A stretch of 64,000 nucleotides of DNA from Agrobacterium cucumeris (GTDB lineage: Bacteria > Pseudomonadota > Alphaproteobacteria > Rhizobiales > Rhizobiaceae): the NCBI RefSeq assembly GCF_030036535.1, contig NZ_CP080388.1, positions 992,001 through 1,056,000 on the forward strand. Direction: 5' to 3'. Below the pieces are notes generated by a model. That model was not told where the DNA came from and did not search any database. It saw only the letters and a program-made list of their open reading frames with translations. Positions 33,431 through 42,507 of the stretch are shown in pieces. A program made the position numbers and the translations under genes. Each line of letters starts with the position of its first letter. Position 1 is the stretch's first letter.

Positions 33431-33456
33431 TAATATTTGACTGACTGAATAGTCAA
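33431..33456 (-). promoter_or_regulatory. RND operon promoter overlapping a TetR-type operator
   Basis: TTGACTGACTGAATAGTCAA (33437-33456) has 6-bp inverted arms. Read leftwards its outer arm is a -35 (TTGACT, 33456-33451), followed 16-17 bp later by ATTATA/TTATAG as -10. A regulator bound to the palindrome would cover the -35. The rest of the 300-bp gap up to the TetR gene shows no credible gene. Confidence 0.6.
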
Positions 33457-33701
33457 TGAAATTCTTATGCCGCCAATCCGGGAACCGTTCGGGCTTAACG
33501 CCGGGCTCCCGGATGATTATCGAAGATTTACCCGGGCGTTCTTGGGAGACACCGGGAATAAGGCTGAAAGAATGAACCACGCACCACCTGCAAAAATCGA
33601 TTCCGGTTTTTGCGCCGGTGCGATAGGCAGGCCACCAATGACGTCCGCCGCTCACGACGGATAGAAGGGCACGCGCCGAAAATACCTGAGGAGCCGGGGT
33701 C

Positions 33702-34316
33702 ATGACGAAAACAAAACTGACACGTGCAGAACAGAAGATACAACGTCCGTTGCAAATTCTCGATGCCGCATTTGAGGAATTCACCAAAAGGGGATTTACG
33801 GCGACGCGGGTCGAGGACATTGCCGACCGGGTGGGGGTGACGAAGGGGACGGTCTATGTCTATTTCGAAACCAAGGAAGCCCTGTTTGCCGCGATGATTG
33901 AGCATGTCGGCCGGCCTTTTCAGGAGGCTTTCAAAGCCTATGCCCGTACCTCCGACGACCCCGTCGACGAGCTTCACCTGCTGCTCGAATTCCTGTTCGA
34001 AACCCTTGTCGATGACAGGCGAATGCGGGAACTGTTCCGCTTCGTCGTTGCGGAGGGCGCGAAGTTTCCTGATCTCATCGACCACCACCATGATGTTCTG
34101 ATGGCGCCAGTGTTGGGACGCATCAATATGATCCTCGATGAGGGCGTGGCGAAAGAGAGGTTCAGGGCCAATCCGCCCGAACTCGCCAAGGTCGTCATGT
34201 CACCCATGGTCGGCACCTTGGTGTTCCGGCTGATTTTCGATGATCGGCGCAGTCTGGACAGGCAGGCCGTTCTGAAAGTTCATCTCGACCTGCTTATGCG
34301 CGGACTGCTGGCATAA
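33702..34316 (+). CDS. TetR/AcrR-family repressor divergent from the RND pump
   Basis: 204 residues with an N-terminal helix-turn-helix (about 20-62; FTATRVEDIADRVGVTKGTVYVYFETKEAL) and a variable C-terminal ligand domain with the TetR_C motif LLEFLFETLVDDRRMRELFRFVV. GAGGAG precedes ATG 33702. Divergent orientation to the efflux operon and the palindrome over its -35 point to local repression relieved by a pump substrate. Its 3' end lies 17 bp from the convergent semialdehyde dehydrogenase gene, with no hairpin between them. Confidence 0.9.
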   Translation: MTKTKLTRAEQKIQRPLQILDAAFEEFTKRGFTATRVEDIADRVGVTKGTVYVYFETKEALFAAMIEHVGRPFQEAFKAYARTSDDPVDELHLLLEFLFETLVDDRRMRELFRFVVAEGAKFPDLIDHHHDVLMAPVLGRINMILDEGVAKERFRANPPELAKVVMSPMVGTLVFRLIFDDRRSLDRQAVLKVHLDLLMRGLLA

Positions 34317-34333
34317 CCCCCGGCAGCCTGCTT

Positions 34334-35788
34334 TCAGCTAATGCCACCAATGCAGACATATTTGAGTTCGGTATATTCCTCGATACCGTGGTGAGACCCT
34401 TCCCGTCCGAGCCCCGACATCTTGACCCCGCCGAACGGCGCTTCCGCAGTGGAAATCGCCCCCGTATTGACGCCGACCATGCCGTATTCCAGCGCCTCGG
34501 CAACCCGGAAGACGCGCGAGAGATCACGCGCATAAAAATAGGAGGCAAGGCCGAAATCGGTATTGTTGGCCTGCGCGATCACATCCGCTTCATCCTCAAA
34601 ACGGAAGAGCGGGGCAAGCGGCCCGAAAGTTTCCTCACGCGCTACCTGCATGCCGGCATCGACATTGCGCAGGATCGTCGGCTCGAAAAAATTGCCGCCC
34701 AGCGCGTGTCTTTTGCCGCCTGTGGCGATCTCGGCGCCTTTCGAAAGCGCGTCGGCAATATGTGCTTCCACCTTGGCAACGGCGTTGCCATCGATAAGCG
34801 GACCGAGAATGCTTGCTTCCTCCAGCCCGTTACCGACTTTCAACTGCGAGACGGCGTGTGCGAATTTTTCAGCGAAGGCCTCATACACGCCGCCCTGCAC
34901 ATAAAGACGGTTGGCGCAGACGCAGGTCTGGCCATTATTGCGGAACTTCGCAAGGATAGCGCCTTCTACGGCGGCATCGAGATCCGCATCGTCAAAAACG
35001 ATGAAGGGCGCATTACCACCAAGCTCCAGCCCCAGTTTCTTGATGGTCGGCGCGCATTGTCTGTAAAGGTATTCTCCCGTGCGGGTAGAGCCTGTGAAGG
35101 TCAGAAGACGGATATCCGGGCTTGCCGTAAGCACCCCGCCTATTTCAGCAGCAGGACCGGTCACGATGCTGAAAAGTTCGAGCGGCAGGCCGGCGCGCTC
35201 GGCGAGAATGGCAAGTGCTATGGCCGAAAACGGCGTCTGCGGCGCAGGTTTCAACACCACCGCGCAGCCGGCGGCCAGCGCCGGGCCGACTTTACGGGTA
35301 ATCATGGCATTGGGAAAATTCCACGGCGTAATGGCCGCAACCACGCCAACCGGCTGGCGCAGGACCAGAATGCGCTTGTCCGGCTGATGGCCGGGCACCG
35401 TTTCGCCATTGATGCGGCGTGCCTCTTCGGCAAACCATTCGATGAAGCTCGCGCCGTAGGCGATTTCGCCTTTGGCCTCAGTAAGCGGCTTTCCCTGTTC
35501 CAGCGTCAGGATCATGCCGAGATCGTCGCGGTTTTCCATGACGAGCCGGTGCCACGTCTTGAGAATAGTCGCACGCTCACCGGCGGTGCGGCGCGCCCAT
35601 GCCTTCTGGGCAATCACGGCGGCAGCGATAGCCTCCTGCGTTTCCGCTGCGCCGAGTTCGGGAACCTGCCCGACGATCTCCCCCGTCGCGGGGTTATGAA
35701 TGGTCGCGGTTTCGCGGCCATCGCAGCCGATCCAGCGGCCAGCCACAGGCACTTTTTCACCCAGAAGTGTGGGATCATTCAGATGCAT
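34334..35788 (-). CDS. gabD: NAD(P)-dependent succinate-semialdehyde dehydrogenase
   Basis: 484 residues of the aldehyde dehydrogenase family, closest in pattern to GabD: PWNFPNAMITRKVGPALAAGC, catalytic Glu255 in LELGGNAPFIVF and nucleophile Cys289 in NNGQTCVCANR. It would oxidise succinate semialdehyde to succinate, feeding the TCA cycle. ATG 35788 has GAGGG at 8-nt spacing; TTG 35803 is just an open-frame artefact. It is the last gene of the long leftward catabolic cluster. In the inferred pathway it would take the semialdehyde released by the hydrolase encoded at 43.4 kb. Confidence 0.9.
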   Translation of the reverse strand: MHLNDPTLLGEKVPVAGRWIGCDGRETATIHNPATGEIVGQVPELGAAETQEAIAAAVIAQKAWARRTAGERATILKTWHRLVMENRDDLGMILTLEQGKPLTEAKGEIAYGASFIEWFAEEARRINGETVPGHQPDKRILVLRQPVGVVAAITPWNFPNAMITRKVGPALAAGCAVVLKPAPQTPFSAIALAILAERAGLPLELFSIVTGPAAEIGGVLTASPDIRLLTFTGSTRTGEYLYRQCAPTIKKLGLELGGNAPFIVFDDADLDAAVEGAILAKFRNNGQTCVCANRLYVQGGVYEAFAEKFAHAVSQLKVGNGLEEASILGPLIDGNAVAKVEAHIADALSKGAEIATGGKRHALGGNFFEPTILRNVDAGMQVAREETFGPLAPLFRFEDEADVIAQANNTDFGLASYFYARDLSRVFRVAEALEYGMVGVNTGAISTAEAPFGGVKMSGLGREGSHHGIEEYTELKYVCIGGIS

Positions 35789-35799
35789 GGGCAAATCCC

Positions 35800-36882
35800 T
35801 CAACAGAAAACCTGAGCCGACGCTGGATCGAAGGCGAGATGCACGAGATCGCCCCGGTTAAGACCGGAAATCGCTTCGTGGCCGAAGGGCAGACGGACCG
35901 CAAGCGGTTCACCGGAACCGGTATGGGCAACCACGTGGACGTTGTTGCCAAGGAAGGTGATGTCGCTGACCGTTGCCTGAAAACCGGCGGAGGACCCCGG
36001 CCGGTTGCGGCTGAGCTGCAGGCGCTCCGGCCTTAGCATCAACGCCGCCTTCTTGCCCAGCGCGGCCTCGCCATGCATCGGAATATGATCGAAGACGATA
36101 TCCCGGCCCAGTGAAACCGTTGCCTTGCCACCCGATGCGGCGAGGAGATCGCAGGCGATAAAATCACTGTCGCCGATGAATTCGGCCACGAAGCGGGTGG
36201 TGGGGTGGGCATAAAGCTCCGGCCCCGTACCAATCTGGTCGATCACCCCTTTCGAAAACACGGCGATCCGATCGGAAAGACGCAAGGCCTCTTCCTGATC
36301 GTGGGTGACGTAAAGGATCGTCACTTCCGTCTGCTGGTGGATGCGGCGAATTTCGAACTGGATTTCTTCGCGCAGCTTCTTGTCGAGCGCCGAAAGCGGC
36401 TCATCCATCAGAAGTACCGGCGGATCATAGGCAAGTGCGCGCGCCAGCGCCACGCGCTGCTGCTGGCCACCGGACATCTGCGCGGGCTTCCTGTCCTCGA
36501 AACCTTCGAGGCGGACAAGCCGCAGCATTTCCTTCACCTTGGCATCGATTTCCGCCTTGCTTTTGCGGCGGACCTTCAGCGGGAAGGCGATGTTCTCCCC
36601 GACCGACAGATGCGGAAACAGGGTGTAGCGCTGGAAGACCATGCCGATATTACGCTTGTGCGACGGAGTGGACAGCAGGCTCTCGCCGTTCAGCAGGATG
36701 TCGCCCGCGGTCGGCTGCTCGAAGCCGGCCAGAATATAAAGCGTCGTGCTCTTGCCCGAGCCGGACGGCCCGAGAAATGTCATGAACTCGCCCGGCTGCA
36801 CGTCGAGATTGACGTCCTGAACGGCGACGACCGGCCCATATTGTTTGCGGATGCCGCGAATTTGCAGGAGCGGTTTGGTCAT
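35800..36882 (-). CDS. ABC transporter ATP-binding protein, polyamine/quaternary-amine type (PotA-like)
   Basis: 360 residues with Walker [10 protein letters not shown], signature [15 protein letters not shown], Walker B VLLMDEPLSALD, the H-loop THDQEEAL and a C-terminal TOBE domain (about 280-355), as in PotA. It powers import through the two permeases encoded just upstream and overlaps the second by 4 nt. Substrate is not evident from this subunit; the surrounding catabolic genes suggest a small nitrogenous plant compound. Confidence 0.92.
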   Translation of the reverse strand: MTKPLLQIRGIRKQYGPVVAVQDVNLDVQPGEFMTFLGPSGSGKSTTLYILAGFEQPTAGDILLNGESLLSTPSHKRNIGMVFQRYTLFPHLSVGENIAFPLKVRRKSKAEIDAKVKEMLRLVRLEGFEDRKPAQMSGGQQQRVALARALAYDPPVLLMDEPLSALDKKLREEIQFEIRRIHQQTEVTILYVTHDQEEALRLSDRIAVFSKGVIDQIGTGPELYAHPTTRFVAEFIGDSDFIACDLLAASGGKATVSLGRDIVFDHIPMHGEAALGKKAALMLRPERLQLSRNRPGSSAGFQATVSDITFLGNNVHVVAHTGSGEPLAVRLPFGHEAISGLNRGDLVHLAFDPASAQVFC

Positions 36883-37679
36883 GTTTTCAGTCCTTTTCGC
36901 ACAGCCGCGACAAGCAGCATGAGAATGATGGTCACCGCGATGAGAAGCGTGGAGGCAGCGGCGATGACAGGCGTCAGATCCTGACGCAGCGTCGCCCAGA
37001 TTTTCACCGGCAGCGTCTGCAATGTCGGGCTTGCCATGAAGATCGCCAGCACCACCTCATCCCAGGAGGTGAGGAAGGAAAAGATCGCCGCCGAAAACAG
37101 GCCGTGACTAATGGCGGGCAGCGTGATGCGGATTTTCGCCTGTAACGGAGTTGCACCGCACAGCACCGCCGCATCCTCGATCGATTTGTCGAAACCTTCC
37201 AACGCACCGGTCAGCGCCAGAATGGAGAAGGGCAGCGCCACGACGAGATGAGCGATGACGAAACCGGTCGTGGTGCCCGCAAGGCCGAACTTCAGGAAAA
37301 AAGCGTAAAGCGCCACCGCCAGCACCACGACGGGCAGGATCATCGGCGTCATGAACAGCGCCCGCAAAGTGCCGCGCCCGATGAAACGGCCGCGCACCAG
37401 CCCGAAGGAGGCGACAAGACCGATGAGCACGGACAGCACGGTTACCATCAGCGCGATGCGCAGGCTCGTCCAGGCAGCATCCAGCCATCTCGGGTCTGCG
37501 AAGAAATCCGCATACCATTTCAGCGTCCAGCCGGGCGGCGGAAAGATCAGCCATTGTGACGAACCGAAGGACAAAGCGGCGATGAAGATGATCGGGAGGA
37601 TCAGAAATGCCGAGGTCAGCACGGTGATGAGGAGGAGCAGCCATTTCCAGAGGCCGAGGCTGTTATAGTTCAAAAGCAT
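36879..37679 (-). CDS. ABC transporter permease, PotC-like
   Basis: 266 residues with about six membrane helices and the binding-protein-dependent transport EAA-type loop (EDAAVLCGATPLQAKIRITLPAISHGL). The start ATG lies one base after the stop of the preceding permease gene. It pairs with that permease to form the transmembrane channel. Confidence 0.92.
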   Translation of the reverse strand: MLLNYNSLGLWKWLLLLITVLTSAFLILPIIFIAALSFGSSQWLIFPPPGWTLKWYADFFADPRWLDAAWTSLRIALMVTVLSVLIGLVASFGLVRGRFIGRGTLRALFMTPMILPVVVLAVALYAFFLKFGLAGTTTGFVIAHLVVALPFSILALTGALEGFDKSIEDAAVLCGATPLQAKIRITLPAISHGLFSAAIFSFLTSWDEVVLAIFMASPTLQTLPVKIWATLRQDLTPVIAAASTLLIAVTIILMLLVAAVRKGLKT

Positions 37680-37680
37680 G

Positions 37681-38550
37681 TCAGCGCCCCCCTGCCCCGG
37701 CCGCGCCGAAGAATTTGAGCTGCACGGCGTAGAGAGTGAGCGTCACCACCAGAAGCACCAGCGCAGCGGCCCCGCCCATGCCCCAGTTGACGAGCGACTG
37801 GACGAATTGCGCGATGAGTTCGGCCAGCATCATGTTTGCCGTGCCGCCAAGGAGCGCGGGGGTGACGAAATAACCGAGCGACATGACGAAGACCATCAGC
37901 GCGCCAGAGATCATGCCGGGTGCGGCAAGTGGAATGAGAATACGGGTCAGCGCCTGCCAGCGGGTTGCCCCACACAGCGAAGCCGCCTGCAGAATGGCCG
38001 GGTCGATCTTGCGAATGACGCCGTAGAGCGGAATGATGATGAAGGGCAGCATGATATAGGTCATGCCGATGGTAACCCCGGTGAGATTGTTGACCAGCGG
38101 CAGAGGCTGATCGATGATGCCAAGGCTCATCAGCGTCTTGTTCACCACACCCGTGCGCTGCAACAGCACCATCCAGGCATAGGTGCGCGCCAGAAGATTG
38201 GTCCACATCGAGAGCAGCAGGATAGCGAAAACGATGGAGGCAAGCCGCGCCGGCATGATGGCAAGCGCCCAGGCGACGGGAAAACCGATCACTAGCGAGA
38301 CCACCGTTACCAGCGCCGACACCACGAAGGTGTTGAAGAAGATCTTCAGATAGGTGGAGCTGCCCAGCAGTGCCGCATAGTTGCCAAGGCCGAAGTCGGT
38401 AACGCTGCGCGACAGCAGGATCAGAACCGGCACGACGAAGAACAGGACAAGCAGAACCAGCGCCGGCAGGGTGGCGGCAAAATTGCCGGGCCGAAAGGGC
38501 ATTCGAGCTCTCACCTTCGTGCTGACTGTTTCATCGGTTAGCGAGACCAT
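37681..38550 (-). CDS. ABC transporter permease, PotB-like
   Basis: 289 residues, about six helices, with the EAA-type loop LQAASLCGATRWQALTRILIPLAAPG. ATG 38550 has GGAGG at 7-nt spacing; the in-frame TTG at 38556 is not needed. It follows the binding-protein gene after a stable hairpin, an arrangement that usually keeps binding protein in excess over membrane subunits. Confidence 0.92.
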   Translation of the reverse strand: MVSLTDETVSTKVRARMPFRPGNFAATLPALVLLVLFFVVPVLILLSRSVTDFGLGNYAALLGSSTYLKIFFNTFVVSALVTVVSLVIGFPVAWALAIMPARLASIVFAILLLSMWTNLLARTYAWMVLLQRTGVVNKTLMSLGIIDQPLPLVNNLTGVTIGMTYIMLPFIIIPLYGVIRKIDPAILQAASLCGATRWQALTRILIPLAAPGMISGALMVFVMSLGYFVTPALLGGTANMMLAELIAQFVQSLVNWGMGGAAALVLLVVTLTLYAVQLKFFGAAGAGGR

Positions 38551-38578
38551 GTCCAAACCTCCCCGGACGTGGAAAATC

Positions 38579-38602
38579 GCGCGGGCGCTTCGCTGCCCGC
38601 GC
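38579..38602 (-). other. Intercistronic hairpin after binding-protein gene
   Basis: GCGCGGGC (38579-38586) and GCCCGCGC (38595-38602) form a perfect 8-bp stem with an 8-nt loop, without U-run. It is placed like the stabilising stem-loops found after binding-protein genes of many ABC operons. Confidence 0.6.
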
Positions 38603-38609
38603 CGTTATC

Positions 38610-39620
38610 TTATTTCGCCTGCCAGGCGTACCAGCGCTCGCCGATTTCATCGCGATGCTGTGCCCAGTAGCTCATATCGGCATCGACCTGGCTCGCGGTC
38701 TGCTGGTCCGGCAGGGTTTTTGCCGTTTCCGGATCCATCAGCTTGGCGGATTCGATATTAACAGGGGCGTAACCGGTCGCGGTCGCCATATCCGCCTGCG
38801 CCTGCGCAGAGGTGGCGAGTGCGATGAACTTCATCGCCGCGTCCCTGTTCTTCGTTCCCTTGGGCACGACGAGGGAATCCGCTGCGGTGATGTTCTGTTC
38901 CCAAGAGGTCTCCACCTTCACGCCGCTCTTCTCAAGCGCCGTCATGCGGCCGTTCCAGACGCTGCCGAAGGGCGCTTCCGCCGATGCGATCAGCTGCTGC
39001 GACTGCGCGCCGCCCGACCACCAGATGATATCGGATTTGATCGTATCGAGTTTCTTGAAAGCGCGATCGAGGTCAAGCGGATAAAGCTTGTCGGCGGCCA
39101 CACCATCGGCCAGAAGGGCAGCTTCGATCACGCCCGGTGCGGACCACTTGTAGAAGGTGCGCTTGCCGGGAAACTTTGCCGTGTCGAACAGATCGGCCCA
39201 GCTTTTCGGGCAGGCGGCCACGGCATCGACATTGCAGCCGATGACGAAGGAATAATAAAAGCTGCCGACGGAATAATCCGTCACGAAACGCGGATCGAGT
39301 TTCGTCTTGTCGATGACGCTGAAATCCAGCTTTTCAAGCAGACCCTTGGGCCCAGCCTGCGCGGCATAGTCGCCTTCGACATCGACCACATCCCATGTCA
39401 CGCCGTTTGCCTCAACCATGGCCTTCAGCTTGCCATAGTCGGTCGGGCCATCCTGAAGCACATTGATGCCGCTCGACACCATGAATTTTTCGGCCCAGGC
39501 CGCCTTCTGGGCGTCCTGCGTGGTTCCTCCCCAGCTGGAAAAGACCAGATCATTCGCCTGTGCGGCTGCACCGAGGGCGAAAAGTGCTGCACATGTCGTC
39601 AATACCAGTTTCGATCTCAT
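38610..39620 (-). CDS. ABC transporter substrate-binding protein, PotD-like
   Basis: 336 residues with a signal peptide (hydrophobic 4-19, cleavage after AQA at 22) and the Pot/spermidine-putrescine binding fold (DLVFSSWGGTTQDAQ at the mature N-terminus). It would capture the solute in the periplasm for the two PotB/PotC-like permeases. Related proteins bind polyamines, quaternary amines or opine-like compounds, so ligand class is uncertain. Placement inside the ring-cleavage operon suggests the pathway substrate or a related betaine. Confidence 0.88.
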   Translation of the reverse strand: MRSKLVLTTCAALFALGAAAQANDLVFSSWGGTTQDAQKAAWAEKFMVSSGINVLQDGPTDYGKLKAMVEANGVTWDVVDVEGDYAAQAGPKGLLEKLDFSVIDKTKLDPRFVTDYSVGSFYYSFVIGCNVDAVAACPKSWADLFDTAKFPGKRTFYKWSAPGVIEAALLADGVAADKLYPLDLDRAFKKLDTIKSDIIWWSGGAQSQQLIASAEAPFGSVWNGRMTALEKSGVKVETSWEQNITAADSLVVPKGTKNRDAAMKFIALATSAQAQADMATATGYAPVNIESAKLMDPETAKTLPDQQTASQVDADMSYWAQHRDEIGERWYAWQAK

Positions 39621-39677
39621 GTTCCCTTACTCCGTTTTAGAGCTTGTCGTTGGCATGCACGTCGCGGCCAGTGGCTT

Positions 39678-39992
39678 TCACACAAGCGGAGAAAAACGCG
39701 CCGGCTTCATGATCTTGTTTTCGGCGACTTCGATGAGGTCGCGAATTTTCGGCAGAAACGATAACCAGCGCGGATCGGCCATCAGCTTTGCGCGCCGCTC
39801 CTCCCGGTCATCAAGGCTTGCAAAAGCCCAGATATGGACAATTTCGTTGATCGGGCCGATCTCGGAAAAGAAGTAACCCACCAGTTCGCCGAGGTGGCTT
39901 TTCTGGATTGCGATACCCTCTTCCTCCACGACCTTGAGATAGGCCGGGATGGCGCCGTTCTTCAGCCTGTAGGTGCGGATCTCGTAAAACAT
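39678..39992 (-). CDS. NIPSNAP-family protein
   Basis: 104 residues with the NIPSNAP start YEIRTYRLKNGAIPAYL and the central HIWAF segment, a ferredoxin-like dimeric alpha-beta barrel fold. Members occur in catabolic operons, but no reaction is established for them in general. It sits 4 bp after the aldehyde dehydrogenase gene and 57 bp before the binding-protein gene, so it belongs to the same transcript. It may bind or tautomerise an intermediate. Confidence 0.85.
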   Translation of the reverse strand: MFYEIRTYRLKNGAIPAYLKVVEEEGIAIQKSHLGELVGYFFSEIGPINEIVHIWAFASLDDREERRAKLMADPRWLSFLPKIRDLIEVAENKIMKPARFSPLV

Positions 39993-39996
39993 CGGC

Positions 39997-41463
39997 TCAC
40001 CGCATCACGAAAGGATCAGGGATCGGGTCATCGGAGGTACGCAGCCATATGGTCTTGGTACGCGTGTAATCGAGCGCCGCCGCAAGCCCGCCTTCGCGTC
40101 CATCACCCGAGAGGCCAAAGCCACCGAAGGGCGCGATCGGTGAGACCGCGCGATAGGTGTTCACCCAGACGATGCCGGCACGGATCACCTTCATCAGCCG
40201 ATGGGCGCGTGTCAGGTTCTGCGTGAAAACGCCGGAGGCGAGGCCGTAGACGGTATCATTGGCAAGCGCGATGGCTTCGGCCTCGGTCTCAAAGGAAACG
40301 ACCGAAAGAACGGGACCGAAAAATTCCTTTTCCATGGAAGGCGAACGGATGCCATCACAATCAAGAATGGTCGGCCTATAGAAATAGCCGTCACCATCCA
40401 GAGGCTCACCACCGGTAACCACTTTCGCACCGGCATCCACGGAAGCGGAAACCAGTGAGACGATGTGCTTGCGCTGGCGCTCCGTCGCCAATGGCCCCAC
40501 TTCCGTCGCCATCTCCAGCGGCGAACCGATGCGAATCGCCTCAGCCTTCGCAGCCAGAATCTGGAGGAAACGGTCCTTGACGCTTTTTTCGATAATCAGC
40601 CGCGAGCCAGCGACACAGCTTTGGCCGGTCGCGGCAAAAATGCCCGCCACCTGCGCATTGGCGGCGCTCTCAAGATCGGCATCGGCGAAAACAAGGATGG
40701 GCGACTTGCCGCCGAGTTCCAGCGATGTCGAGGCAAGGTTTTCAGCCGAATTACGCACGATGTGACGCGCCGTTTCCGGCCCGCCGGTAAAGGCGATGTG
40801 CGCCACCTTCGGATGTGTAGTGAGCGCGGTGCCGCAGGACGCACCGAAACCGGTGACGATATTAACGGCGCCAGCCGGAAAACCGGCCTCATGCACCAGC
40901 CGGGCAAATTCCAGCAGTGGCGCGGGTCCATCTTCTGAGGCCTTGACGACAATGGTGCAGCCGGCGGCAAGCGCCGGGCCGATCTTGACGGCGGCGAGAA
41001 ACAGCTGGCTGTTCCACGGCACAATGGCTGCTACCACGCCAACCGGCTCGCGCCGCAGCCAGACATCCATATCTGGCTTGTCGATCGGCAGATAAGCGCC
41101 CTCGATCTTGTCGGCGAGCCCGGCATAATAGCGGTAATAATCCGCGACATAGGCGATCTGCGCGGAGGTTTCGCGGATGATCTTGCCGGTATCGCGGGTT
41201 TCGAGCTCGGCCAGCGTCTTTGCATTTTCCGCAACCAGATCGGCCAGCCGGTAAAGCAGCTTGCCGCGCTGCGTCGCCGTCAGCTTCGACCAGGCCACAT
41301 CCTCATAAAGCGCCCGGTGCGCGGCATTGACGGCGCGGCCGATATCCGCTTCCCGGCTTTCCGGCATTTCGGCCCATGCCGTGCCGGTTGCCGGATCAAG
41401 GCTTGAAAAGCTGGCCTCGCCATCCTCGAAACGTCCGTCGATATAGCACTGAAAACGGCGCAT
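39997..41463 (-). CDS. Aldehyde dehydrogenase of the ring-cleavage cluster
   Basis: 488 residues, aldehyde dehydrogenase superfamily of the betaine-aldehyde/hydroxymuconic-semialdehyde type, with Glu249 in LELGGKSPILVF and nucleophile Cys283 in ATGQSCVAGSR. ATG 41463 has AAGGAG at 6-nt spacing; a GTG one codon earlier is also in frame. By analogy with the trigonelline pathway it would oxidise the aldehyde formed by ring opening (present there as a hydroxybutyrolactone) to a dicarboxylate. It is distinct from the GabD-type enzyme at the end of the operon. Confidence 0.85.
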   Translation of the reverse strand: MRRFQCYIDGRFEDGEASFSSLDPATGTAWAEMPESREADIGRAVNAAHRALYEDVAWSKLTATQRGKLLYRLADLVAENAKTLAELETRDTGKIIRETSAQIAYVADYYRYYAGLADKIEGAYLPIDKPDMDVWLRREPVGVVAAIVPWNSQLFLAAVKIGPALAAGCTIVVKASEDGPAPLLEFARLVHEAGFPAGAVNIVTGFGASCGTALTTHPKVAHIAFTGGPETARHIVRNSAENLASTSLELGGKSPILVFADADLESAANAQVAGIFAATGQSCVAGSRLIIEKSVKDRFLQILAAKAEAIRIGSPLEMATEVGPLATERQRKHIVSLVSASVDAGAKVVTGGEPLDGDGYFYRPTILDCDGIRSPSMEKEFFGPVLSVVSFETEAEAIALANDTVYGLASGVFTQNLTRAHRLMKVIRAGIVWVNTYRAVSPIAPFGGFGLSGDGREGGLAAALDYTRTKTIWLRTSDDPIPDPFVMR

Positions 41464-41466
41464 CAC

Positions 41467-42507
41467 TTACTCCTTGAAAGCCGGCATGACATCGGAAAGG
41501 AAACGCTCCAGTGAGGCTTTCTTCCGCTCGAAGCTCATGCCGGTGTCGATCCAGAAGGAATATTCGTCGTACCCCATGGCCTCATAGGCTTTAAGCCGGG
41601 TAATGACTTCATCGGCATCGCCGACGACATTGTTCTTGCGCATGACATTGCCGGAAAGCATGGCGTTTCCAGCAATATCCTCCGGCGCAATGCGCTCGAT
41701 GAGGCCCTGATGAACCGGCTTCTCGTTTTTGAACCAGGCGAAGAAGTAATTGTAATAAACGCTCATTTCATGCGCCGCCTGGGCGATATCGGCTGCATCG
41801 GAACCCACATAGGTGTGGCGCAGCAGCATGATTTTCGGCCGCTGTTTTTCGGGGTTTTTGGCGCACGCATCGTTGAAGCGGCCCATCAGGGTTTCCACCT
41901 CGTCATCGCCCTGCCACAGCGGTGTCACCTGCACGTTGCAATCATTGGCGACGGCGAATTCATGCGAATTCGGATCACGCGCCGCCACCCAGATCGGCGG
42001 AAAGGGTTGCTGCAATGGCTTCGGGGCCGACGTGGTGGCCGGAAATTGGAAGAACTCGCCGTCATGGGCATAGTCGCCCGCCCAGACGCCTTTAACGGCC
42101 GGGATCAGCTCGCGCATGCGCTGGCCGGCACCCCAGGCGTCGAGGCCGGGAAGCAGCCGTTCATATTCAAAGGAATAGGCACCGCGGGCAATGCCGATAT
42201 CAAGGCGGCCATCGCAGATGAGATCCGTCATCGCCGCTTCACCCGCCAGTTTGATCGGATGCCAGAAGGGCGCGATGACCGTGCCGGTGCCGAGACGTGC
42301 CGTCTTCGTGCGGCGCGCAAGATCGGCAATCGTTACGAAGGGGTTCGGGGCAATGGTAAAATCCATGCCGTGATGTTCGCCGGTCCAGATGGCATGCATG
42401 CCGCCACGGTCGGCGATTTCGCAAAGGGTGACGAACTCTTCATAAAGCGTCTTGTGATCCTGCGAGGCGTCCAGCCGTTCCATGTGGACGAAGAGCGAAA
42501 ATTTCAT
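41467..42507 (-). CDS. Luciferase-like (LLM) flavin-dependent monooxygenase, TgnB-like
   Basis: 346 residues of the bacterial luciferase family TIM barrel: MKFSLFVHMER start, AIWTGEHHGMDFTIAPNP, RLGTGTVIAPFWHP, GRLDIGIARG, and WVAARDPNS. Such enzymes use reduced FMN delivered by a separate reductase. The reductase gene overlaps its start by 4 nt, so the two form a two-component monooxygenase. The N-terminus and the partner set resemble the trigonelline monooxygenase oxygenase component of Acinetobacter as I remember it; alignment is needed to confirm. RutA-type pyrimidine oxygenase is an alternative, but no RutB or RutC homologue is present. Confidence 0.88.
   Translation of the reverse strand: MKFSLFVHMERLDASQDHKTLYEEFVTLCEIADRGGMHAIWTGEHHGMDFTIAPNPFVTIADLARRTKTARLGTGTVIAPFWHPIKLAGEAAMTDLICDGRLDIGIARGAYSFEYERLLPGLDAWGAGQRMRELIPAVKGVWAGDYAHDGEFFQFPATTSAPKPLQQPFPPIWVAARDPNSHEFAVANDCNVQVTPLWQGDDEVETLMGRFNDACAKNPEKQRPKIMLLRHTYVGSDAADIAQAAHEMSVYYNYFFAWFKNEKPVHQGLIERIAPEDIAGNAMLSGNVMRKNNVVGDADEVITRLKAYEAMGYDEYSFWIDTGMSFERKKASLERFLSDVMPAFKE

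Noticed and set aside
33467..33664. 65-codon plus-strand frame between the RND operon and the TetR gene
   Set aside because: No Shine-Dalgarno sequence, no hydrophobic or conserved motif, and it overlaps a region expected to hold divergent promoters.
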